From positions 1-17,168 of the forward strand of contig URKW01000043.1 in NCBI GenBank assembly GCA_900548615.1: a stretch of 17,168 bases of DNA, in the 5' to 3' direction. This document shows positions 7,891 through 13,669 of the stretch, in pieces. Under the pieces are notes generated by a model. The model was not told where the DNA came from. It did not search any database and worked only from the letters and a program-made list of their open reading frames with translations. The stretch comes from an uncultured Eubacteriales bacterium (GTDB taxonomy: Bacteria > Bacillota > Clostridia > Oscillospirales > Oscillospiraceae). A program made the position numbers and the translations under genes. Within the stretch, counting starts at the first letter, position 1, and every line of letters begins with the position of its first letter.

Positions 7891-7906
7891 CCCGTCAGCT
7901 ACCTGC

Positions 7907-8239
7907 ATGATGAAGAAAGACGTTACCATCGATTATTTTGATCCCGCCCGCACCACGCTGACCAGGCGGGACAGCCTGAACATCCTGCTGATTGCCAGCA
8001 ACCACACCGATACGCCCCTGTGCCCGGAAATCACCATCTACGGCGACGACGGAGAGCAAACGGTGCCTCTGTACAGCCGGGCACAGCCGCTGCCGGGTCA
8101 TGGACACGAGCACCTGTACTTCCGTCTGCCGGAAGGCTGGGCACAGGCGATGGCAGGCGCGGAGGAGGTACGGCTGTTTGCCGCAGCGGGCGATGTGACG
8201 GGCAAGGAAAAAAGCAAACTGCTTTTTTTGACAGATTGA
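7907..8239 (+). CDS. Small protein of unknown function before fchA
   Basis: I do not recognise this 110-residue protein. It begins MMKKDVTIDYFDP, has no transmembrane segment or signal peptide, and alternates short hydrophobic strands with polar turns (LNILLIASN, ITIYGDDG, EHLYFRLPEG, EVRLFAAAG). This would suit a small beta-rich fold. Coding is supported by uninterrupted reading with G/C-rich third positions like the neighbours, and by tight placement 23 bases before fchA. The start is uncertain: ATG 7907 or ATG 7910 has no clear ribosome site, and an upstream in-frame TTG (7871) lies inside the terminator loop. Its position suggests a link to the folate branch, but function is unknown. Confidence 0.6.
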   Translation: MMKKDVTIDYFDPARTTLTRRDSLNILLIASNHTDTPLCPEITIYGDDGEQTVPLYSRAQPLPGHGHEHLYFRLPEGWAQAMAGAEEVRLFAAAGDVTGKEKSKLLFLTD

Positions 8240-8262
8240 TTTGAGAAAACGAGGAGAGAACT

Positions 8263-8883
8263 ATGGATTATACCACCAAATCCTGCCGTGAATTCGTCAC
8301 GGTTCTGGCTTCCAACGAGCCTGCTCCCGGCGGCGGCGGTGCGTCCGCGCTGGTGGCCGCCATCGGTACGGCACTGGGCAACATGGTCGGCTCCCTGACC
8401 GTGGGCAAGAAGAAGTATGCCGATGTGGAGGCGGAGATCATCGCGCTGCAGAAGAAGTGCGACGCCCTCCAGACCGAGCTGCTGGATCAGGTGCCCGCCG
8501 ACGCCGAGGGCTTTATTCCCCTGGCCAACGCCTACGGCATCCCCAAGGACGATCCCGACCGGCCCCGCATCATGGAGGAGGCCACCATCACCGCATGCAA
8601 GGTGCCTATGCACATCATGGAGCTGTGCTGCGAGGCCATCGACGCCATCGAGGTGTTCGCCGCGAAGGGCTCCCGTCTGGCGGTGTCCGACGCGGGCTGC
8701 GGCGCAACCATCGTGAAGGCGGCATTGCAGGCGGCGTCCCTGAACGTGTTCATCAACACCAAGACCCTGCAGAACCGTGAGGTGGCGGAGGAGATGAACG
8801 CCAAGTGCCTGACCATGCTGGACGTGTACGGCAAAAAGGCCGACGGCATTTTTGAGACCGTCAAGGCCGGTTTCTTCAAATAA
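8263..8883 (+). CDS. fchA: Methenyl-THF cyclohydrolase (FTCD_C/cyclodeaminase family)
   Basis: This 206-residue helical protein belongs to the cyclodeaminase/cyclohydrolase family. The N-terminal motif (ASNEPAPGGGGASALVAAIG) and the later KVPMHIMELC and SDAGCGATIV stretches are typical. In acetogens FchA interconverts 10-formyl-THF and 5,10-methenyl-THF, the step between Fhs and FolD. ATG 8263 is preceded by GAGGAG (8251-8256). folD begins 14 bases downstream, so the two are co-transcribed. The family also includes formimino-THF cyclodeaminase and glutamate formimidoyltransferase partners, but the fhs/folD context favours the cyclohydrolase. Its presence matters because the FolD next to it appears to have lost cyclohydrolase residues. 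Confidence 0.93.
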   Translation: MDYTTKSCREFVTVLASNEPAPGGGGASALVAAIGTALGNMVGSLTVGKKKYADVEAEIIALQKKCDALQTELLDQVPADAEGFIPLANAYGIPKDDPDRPRIMEEATITACKVPMHIMELCCEAIDAIEVFAAKGSRLAVSDAGCGATIVKAALQAASLNVFINTKTLQNREVAEEMNAKCLTMLDVYGKKADGIFETVKAGFFK

Positions 8884-8897
8884 GGGAGGAAAAGAAT

Positions 8898-9776
8898 ATG
8901 GCAAAGCAATTACTGGGTAAGGAAGTTACCGCCGCGATGAACGAGAAGCTGCAGCAGCGCGTGGCGGCTTTGAAGGAAAAGGGCGTGACGCCGAAGCTGG
9001 CCATCGTCCGCTGCGGTGAGAATCCCTCCGACCTGTCCTATGAGAAGGGCGCTACCTCCCGTGCCGAGCTGATCGGCATGGACGTGGTGAAGTTCCTGCT
9101 GCCGGAGGACGTGACCAAGGAGGCGCTGATTGAGCAGATCGAGGCCATCAACGCCGACGACAGCATCCACGGCTGCCTGCTGTTCCGTCCCCTGCCCAAG
9201 CATCTGAAGGCGGATCAGGACGAGATCTGCAACCATCTGGCCGCCTGCAAGGATATCGACTCCATGACCGACCTGTCCAACGCCGGTGTGTTCATGGGCA
9301 AGAAGCTGGGCTTCGCGCCCTGCACCCCTCAGGCCTGCATGGAAATTCTGGACTACTACGGCATCGACTGCACCGGCAAGAAGGCCGTGGTCATCGGCCG
9401 CTCTCTGGTAGTGGGCAAGCCCGCCGCCATGATGCTGCTGGGCAAGAACGCCACTGTTACCATCTGCCACACCAAGACCAGGGACGTGCAGGCTGTGGCC
9501 CGCGAGGCTGACATTCTGGTGTCCGCCGCCGGCGTGCTGAAGAGTCTGACCAAGGACTATGTCCGTCCCGGCCAGATCGTCATCGACGTGTCCATGAACT
9601 GGGATCCCGACAAGGTGACCTCCAAGGGTAAGGGCGGCATGGCGGGCGACGCCGTGTTCACCGAGGTGGAGCCTATCGTGGAGGCCATCACCCCCGTGCC
9701 CGGCGGTGTGGGCGCTGTGACCACCTCCGTGCTGATCGGCCATGTGGTGGAGGCCGCCGAGCGCACGCTGGCGTAA
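8898..9776 (+). CDS. folD: Methylene-THF dehydrogenase FolD, cyclohydrolase site altered
   Basis: The 292-residue protein has the FolD fold: an N-terminal catalytic domain and a Rossmann domain with VIGRSLVVGKPAA, followed by TPVPGGVGAVTTSVL. It oxidises or reduces between 5,10-methylene-THF and 5,10-methenyl-THF with NAD(P). By eye against E. coli FolD, the Tyr of the YxxxK motif is kept (Y48), but the catalytic Lys position is Ala (A52; K50 is two residues off register). The Gln of the usual LVQLPLP motif is Phe (F96, in LLFRPLP); the Asp is kept (D121). This pattern fits a dehydrogenase-only enzyme working with the separate FchA. GGGAGGA (8884-8890) sets the start. The stop is one base from the focA ribosome site. 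Confidence 0.93.
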   Translation: MAKQLLGKEVTAAMNEKLQQRVAALKEKGVTPKLAIVRCGENPSDLSYEKGATSRAELIGMDVVKFLLPEDVTKEALIEQIEAINADDSIHGCLLFRPLPKHLKADQDEICNHLAACKDIDSMTDLSNAGVFMGKKLGFAPCTPQACMEILDYYGIDCTGKKAVVIGRSLVVGKPAAMMLLGKNATVTICHTKTRDVQAVAREADILVSAAGVLKSLTKDYVRPGQIVIDVSMNWDPDKVTSKGKGGMAGDAVFTEVEPIVEAITPVPGGVGAVTTSVLIGHVVEAAERTLA

Positions 9777-9788
9777 GGAGGGCGGAAA

Positions 9789-10607
9789 ATGAATTTGTTT
9801 GCTCCTGCTGAGATCGCGGCCAACTACGCCGAAGCCGGCGTAAAAAAGAGCAGCCTGCCCATCAGCAAAATGCTGCTGCTGGGCGTACTGGCCGGTATGC
9901 TGATCGCTTTCCCCTCCTGCGTGACCAACATGGTCAGCTATGGCCTTGACAACAACAGCACCATCCGGGCTATCTCCGGATTGATGTTCGCATTCGGTCT
10001 GGGCATGGTGATCCTGATCGGCGCGGAACTGTTCACCGGCAATACGCTGATCTTCATCAGCGTGCTGGAGAAAAAGGTGCGCGTGGCCGCCATGCTGAGG
10101 GACTGGCTGTTCGTGTACATCGGCAACTTCATCGGCTCTATTCTGGTGGCGGTGCTGTGCGCCAAGTTCGGCTGGCTGTCCGCCGGAAGCAACGCGCTGG
10201 CGGTGTATGCCATGAAGGTGGCGCTGGGCAAGATGACCATGCCGTTCCAGAACGCGTTCTTCATGGGCTTTTTGTGCAACGTGCTGGTGACCATCGGCGT
10301 GCTGCTGAGTCTGGGCGCAAAGGACACCATGGGCCGCTTCATGGGCGCGTGGGCGCCGGTGATGTTCTTCGTCACCTGCGGCTTCAACCACTCCATTGCC
10401 GACATGACCTACTGCACCATGGGCCTGTTTGCCAAGAGCGTGCCGGCCTATGCGGCTTCCGCCGTGGAAGCGGGTCTGAATCTGGATGCCTTGACCTGGG
10501 GCACCTACTTCACCGGGAATATGCTCCCCGTGACGCTGGGCAACATTCTGGGCGGCCTGTTTGTGGGCTTCGTCATGTGGTTCGGCTTTCTGCGGAAGGC
10601 GAAGTGA
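9789..10607 (+). CDS. focA: Formate/nitrite transporter family channel, probably formate
   Basis: This 272-residue inner-membrane protein has about six hydrophobic helices and the FNT family marks. These are the ELFTGNT motif in the second helix, the broken helix around YIGNFIGS, and the central histidine H201 within CGFNHSIAD, equivalent to the gating His of FocA. It conducts formate, and in other clades nitrite or hydrosulfide. The location after fhs-fchA-folD makes formate the likely substrate. The Asn before the His differs from the Glu of E. coli FocA. AGGAGG (9777-9782) follows the folD stop directly and fixes ATG 9789. A hairpin ends the block. No formate dehydrogenase is in the window, so import of external formate or export of pyruvate formate-lyase product are both possible. 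Confidence 0.92.
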   Translation: MNLFAPAEIAANYAEAGVKKSSLPISKMLLLGVLAGMLIAFPSCVTNMVSYGLDNNSTIRAISGLMFAFGLGMVILIGAELFTGNTLIFISVLEKKVRVAAMLRDWLFVYIGNFIGSILVAVLCAKFGWLSAGSNALAVYAMKVALGKMTMPFQNAFFMGFLCNVLVTIGVLLSLGAKDTMGRFMGAWAPVMFFVTCGFNHSIADMTYCTMGLFAKSVPAYAASAVEAGLNLDALTWGTYFTGNMLPVTLGNILGGLFVGFVMWFGFLRKAK

Positions 10608-10617
10608 AGAATAACCG

Positions 10618-10653
10618 CCATAACCTCCGGCTTTGCCGGAGGTTATGGGTTTT
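10618..10653 (+). terminator. Hairpin terminator or attenuator after focA
   Basis: A perfect 13-bp stem (10618-10630 with 10636-10648) with a 5-base loop is followed by a short T-rich stretch, GTTTT. The T-run is weak, so some readthrough into the next gene, only 18 bases on, is likely; it may set a lower expression level for the last two genes. Confidence 0.65.
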
Positions 10654-10655
10654 GT

Positions 10656-10673
10656 GAGGAGGCATGTGCCTTG
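10656..10673 (+). promoter_or_regulatory. Ribosome site choosing a TTG start
   Basis: GAGGAGG (10656-10662) lies 8 bases before TTG 10671. The only nearer ATG (10664) is in another frame, so the DUF1638 gene most likely starts with TTG. Confidence 0.7.
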
Positions 10674-11369
10674 GACAAGAACGATACGCTGATCCTGTGC
10701 TGCGCCTCGGTGCGGCGGCATCTGGACGCGGCCCAGCGGAAGCTGGGCACGGATTTCCCTGTACAGGAACTGGCGTGGGAGAACCACAAGGAGCCTGCGG
10801 TGATGCACGAGACGCTGCTGCGCACCATGGCTGAGTTGCCGGAGAGCATTACCACGGTGCTGTCCTGTGTGTGCAGCTGCGGCGGCGTGTGGGAGGGCGT
10901 GACGTTGCCCTGCCGGGTGGTGCTGCCGAAAATGGACGACTGCGTTACCATGATGCTGCAAACCGACGACACCCTGCGGCCTGACGTGAAGCAGGAGGGC
11001 CACATCTACTTCCGGGACTGCGACCGGGGCGAGCACTCGGTGGCGGCCTTCAAGGATGAGATCTGCCGCCGGTACGGCATGGAGATCGGCACGTCCATCT
11101 TCGGCGGATTCATGGAGGGCTATCACCACGCCGACATGATCGACACCGGCGTGTACGACTGCTACGCCGAGGATTTCGTGGCGGAGATGCAGCAGTGCGC
11201 CGACCTGATCCGCTGCGATCTGGACTATGTGACCGGCAGTAACCGGGTGCTGGAAAATCTGGTGGCCGGACAGTGGAAAACGCAGTTTCTGGTGCTGGAA
11301 AAGGGACATACTGTAAAGGAGACAGACTTCTTCCCGGCGGGTGAGCCGGGACGGCGGCTGCTCTACTGA
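10671..11369 (+). CDS. DUF1638 family protein
   Basis: This 232-residue soluble protein matches the DUF1638 pattern as I remember it. It has a leading strand with cysteines (C10, C11), a Cys-rich loop SCVCSCGG (65-72), the conserved LPKMDDC motif (85-91) and a later aromatic/Asp region (HIYFRDCDRG). The cysteines C66, C68, C70, C81 and C91 suggest a metal or corrinoid-related site, but this is not proven. DUF1638 genes are often seen near corrinoid methyltransferase genes in methanogens and anaerobes, so a job linked to methyl transfer fits the setting. Start is TTG with a strong ribosome site. It is followed after 18 bases by the cyclo-ligase fusion gene. I do not know an established function. 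Confidence 0.75.
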   Translation: MDKNDTLILCCASVRRHLDAAQRKLGTDFPVQELAWENHKEPAVMHETLLRTMAELPESITTVLSCVCSCGGVWEGVTLPCRVVLPKMDDCVTMMLQTDDTLRPDVKQEGHIYFRDCDRGEHSVAAFKDEICRRYGMEIGTSIFGGFMEGYHHADMIDTGVYDCYAEDFVAEMQQCADLIRCDLDYVTGSNRVLENLVAGQWKTQFLVLEKGHTVKETDFFPAGEPGRRLLY

Positions 11370-11387
11370 ATCAAGGAGGACGATATC

Positions 11388-12221
11388 ATGATCATGGACG
11401 GCTGTCAGGGAAAGCCTCGCACCCCCACCATTCGAGAGAAAATCTGCCCCGTGTGCGGCAACACCATTGAGATATTTTCCACCGATACCCAGGTGGCCTG
11501 CGACAAATGCGGCTTTGTGGCGTATAACGACGCCCTCAGCTGTGTGCAGTGGTGCCAGTATGCCCGCAAATGTGTAGGCGACGAGATGTATGAGCGGATG
11601 ATGGAGATCGCCCGCCGCCAGAAGGCGGAGCGCTCCACGAAGGAGGAGCGGGAGATGACCGTTGCGGAACAGAAGGCGGCGCTGCGGAAAAAGCTGCGCA
11701 CCATGGAGCGGATTTTACCCCAGAGCTACCGGGATGAGAGCGCCGCAGCCATCTGCCGCCGCGTGACCGAACTGCCGGAGTATCAGGCGGCAAAGGTGGT
11801 GTTCGCCTTTGTGGGCACGGAGCGGGAGATCGACACCACGGCGCTGCTGCGGGACGTGCTGAACAGCGGCAGGACGCTGTGCCTGCCCCGGTGCGGTGCG
11901 GCGCACAGCATGGCGCTGTGCCATGTGACGTCGCTGGAGCAGCTGAAGCCGGGCGCTTACGGCATTCTGGAGCCGGTGGAGGACTGTCCGCTGCTGACGG
12001 TGGAGGATATCGATTTTGTGGCGACGCCCTGCCTTTCCTGCGACCTGCGGGGCGACCGGCTGGGACAGGGCGGCGGCTACTATGACCGGTTTTTCGACCG
12101 GTATCACGGCCCGGCGGCGCTGCTGTGCCGGGAGAAGCTGCTGTCGGATCAGGTGCCCATGGAGGAGCACGACAAGCGGTTTTCCCTTATTGTGACGGAA
12201 AAGGACGTGTACCGGGTATAA
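11388..12221 (+). CDS. Zinc-ribbon fused to 5-formyl-THF cyclo-ligase
   Basis: The C-terminal part (about residues 90-277) is 5-formyltetrahydrofolate cyclo-ligase, which uses ATP to turn 5-formyl-THF into 5,10-methenyl-THF. EIDTTALL and the nucleotide-binding GQGGGYYDRF motif are diagnostic. The N-terminal 85 residues form a separate cysteine domain: C20, C23, C38 and C41 as a zinc ribbon, then C52, C56 and C62 in a conserved-looking WCQYARKCVGDEMYERMM helix. I recall this domain as a small stand-alone protein in clostridia. ATG 11388 has AAGGAGG (11373-11379). A second strong site AGGAGGAG (11641-11648) precedes in-frame ATG 11655 (M90), so a 188-residue ligase alone may also be made. A terminator follows at once. 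Confidence 0.9.
   Translation: MIMDGCQGKPRTPTIREKICPVCGNTIEIFSTDTQVACDKCGFVAYNDALSCVQWCQYARKCVGDEMYERMMEIARRQKAERSTKEEREMTVAEQKAALRKKLRTMERILPQSYRDESAAAICRRVTELPEYQAAKVVFAFVGTEREIDTTALLRDVLNSGRTLCLPRCGAAHSMALCHVTSLEQLKPGAYGILEPVEDCPLLTVEDIDFVATPCLSCDLRGDRLGQGGGYYDRFFDRYHGPAALLCREKLLSDQVPMEEHDKRFSLIVTEKDVYRV
11641..11657 (+). promoter_or_regulatory. Internal ribosome site and start inside the fusion gene
   Basis: AGGAGGAG (11641-11648) is spaced 6 bases from an in-frame ATG (11655-11657). The codons encode a charged linker (KEERE), so the match may be chance. However, the ATG sits exactly where a normal-length cyclo-ligase begins (MTVAEQKAALRKKLR). Confidence 0.5.
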
Positions 12222-12254
12222 AAAGAACGCTGTGCTTTGCACAGCGTTCTTTTT
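12221..12254. terminator. Strong bidirectional intrinsic terminator
   Basis: A perfect 15-bp stem (12221-12235 with 12239-12253) with a TTT loop has A-runs on the left and T-runs on the right, so it can terminate both strands. It starts at the last base of the fusion gene stop. It ends the plus-strand Wood-Ljungdahl block and can also stop transcription of prfB arriving from the right. Confidence 0.88.
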
Positions 12255-12282
12255 ATAAAGTTTTTCGATTTTGGCATCAGCC

Positions 12283-12445
12283 AAAGCCTCCCTTGTGTAA
12301 AGGGAGGTGGCATGACTTTTTGTCATGCCGGAGGGATTGCGATAGGGGCCACCCTGACGGTCGCCCGCCGGAGAAGTGTCTATGACGTGGACAACTCCTC
12401 AGTCAGCCTTGCGGCTGACAGCTCCCCTTACACAGGGGAGCCTTT
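12283..12445. repeat. MITE-like element with 29-bp inverted ends
   Basis: The left end (12283-12311) and the reverse complement of the right end (12417-12445) match at 24 of 29 positions, both containing AAAG, CTCCC, TGTGTAA and GGGAG blocks. Each end can fold on itself, and two inner hairpins are present: GGCATGAC/GTCATGCC (12309-12329) and GTCAGCC/GGCTGAC (12402-12419). No transposase is encoded in its 163 bases. No clear target duplication is seen. It resembles dispersed non-autonomous elements I recall from gut clostridia. It lies between convergent genes, a usual harmless landing place. Confidence 0.7.
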
Positions 12446-12469
12446 AAATTGAGAGCTTTACCGGATTGC

Positions 12470-13591
12470 TTACTTCAGCTCGCCGTTGGCGGCGGCGGTC
12501 AGATAGGCGTTGATGAAGCCGTCGATATCGCCGTCCATTACCGCCTGAATGTTGCCCATTTCATAACCGGTGCGGGTGTCCTTGGCCAGCGTATAGGGCA
12601 TAAACACGTAGGAGCGGATCTGGCTGCCCCACTCGATCTTCATCTGTACGCCCTTGATGTCGCTGATCTTCTCAGCGTGCTGCTGGAGCTTCAGCTCCGC
12701 CAGCTTGGCCTTCAGCATCTTCATGGCGTTGTCGCGGTTCTGGAACTGGCTGCGCTCCGTCTGGCAGAACACCACGATGCCGGTGGGCAGGTGGGTCAGG
12801 CGGACGGCGGAGGAGGTCTTGTTGATGTGCTGGCCGCCTGCGCCGGAGGAACGGCAGGCCTGCATTTCGATCTCCTCGGGACGAATCTCGATCTCGCTGT
12901 CGTCCGCCAGCTCGGGCATGACCTCCAGCGCGGCGAAGCTGGTCTGGCGGCGGGCGTTAGCATCAAAGGGGCTGACGCGCACCAGCCGGTGAACGCCGTT
13001 CTCACTTTTCAGGTAGCCGTAGGCGTTCTCACCCTCGATGAGGATGGTGGCGGACTTGATGCCCGCTTCTTCACCGGCTTCGTAGTCCATCAGCTGATAG
13101 GTGTAGCCGTGGCGCTCGGCCCAGCGGGTGTACATGCGGTAGAGCATCTCCGTCCAGTCCTGGGCCTCGGTGCCGCCGGCGCCGGCGTGGAAGGTGAGGA
13201 TGGCGTTGTTGGCGTCATACTCGCCGGAGAGCAGGGCGGCCAGACGGCGCTCGCTGATCTCCTTCTGGAGCTTTTCGTAGCCCTCCATCACGTCAGGCAG
13301 CTGAGAGGCGTCGTCCTCCTCCTGTGCCATCTCGCACAGGGTCAGGGTATCCTCCCACTCGCTGACCAGACGGTCATGCTTCTTGATCTTGTTCTCCAGA
13401 CGCTTGATCTGCTGGCTCACCTTCTGGCTGCGCTCCAGATCATTCCAGAAGCCGTCCTGCTCCGTCTCTTTCTGGAGGGCGGACAGCTCCTCGCGGGCCT
13501 TGGGGATGCCCAGCGCCTTTTCAAGCTCGCCCAGCGTGGGCTCCAGCGCCAGAAGCTTCTGTTTATAATCGTCGTATTCGATCACTGCCAT
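12470..13591 (-). CDS. prfB: Peptide chain release factor 2
   Basis: The 373-residue factor ends translation at UGA and UAA. The stop-recognition tripeptide SPF (207-209) marks RF2 rather than RF1, and the catalytic GGQ (252-254) sits within SSGAGGQHINKTSSAV. ATG 13591 has AAGGAGA (13601-13607 on the minus strand) 9 bases upstream. In most bacteria RF2 needs a programmed +1 frameshift at an in-frame UGA near codon 25. Here the region around residues 21-32 (GELEKALGIPKA) reads straight through in one frame, so that autoregulation is absent. It has its own promoter just inside the gap after the MATE gene, and the MITE-like element lies 24 bases past its stop. Confidence 0.97.
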   Translation of the reverse strand: MAVIEYDDYKQKLLALEPTLGELEKALGIPKAREELSALQKETEQDGFWNDLERSQKVSQQIKRLENKIKKHDRLVSEWEDTLTLCEMAQEEDDASQLPDVMEGYEKLQKEISERRLAALLSGEYDANNAILTFHAGAGGTEAQDWTEMLYRMYTRWAERHGYTYQLMDYEAGEEAGIKSATILIEGENAYGYLKSENGVHRLVRVSPFDANARRQTSFAALEVMPELADDSEIEIRPEEIEMQACRSSGAGGQHINKTSSAVRLTHLPTGIVVFCQTERSQFQNRDNAMKMLKAKLAELKLQQHAEKISDIKGVQMKIEWGSQIRSYVFMPYTLAKDTRTGYEMGNIQAVMDGDIDGFINAYLTAAANGELK

Positions 13592-13632
13592 ATGTGTCAG
13601 TCTCCTTGTCGGTAGATTTCAGCAACTAAACT

Positions 13633-13661
13633 ATTATATCCGGAAAAGCGGCGTCTGTAAA
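13633..13661 (-). promoter_or_regulatory. prfB: Sigma-A promoter of prfB
   Basis: On the minus strand TTTACA (13656-13661) and TATAAT (13633-13638) are separated by exactly 17 bases, about 40 bases before the prfB start. The -35 begins 9 bases after the MATE stop, so prfB can be read independently of the MATE gene. Confidence 0.8.
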
Positions 13662-13669
13662 GGGGGAAA

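Noticed and set aside
7701..7906. Tetrahydrofolate riboswitch before the fchA block
   Set aside because: The hairpins here do not show the conserved junction and pseudoknot pattern I know for THF riboswitches; the main stem is a plain terminator.
8910..11309. 799-codon open frame on the minus strand opposite folD, focA and DUF1638
   Set aside because: Its product is low-complexity and rich in His, Gln, Gly and Ala. It mirrors high-GC third positions of three well-supported plus-strand genes and crosses their gaps; no ribosome site or domain is seen.
12449..13615. 388-codon plus-strand open frame opposite prfB
   Set aside because: Leucine/valine-rich antisense shadow of release factor 2, which has SPF and GGQ motifs on the other strand.
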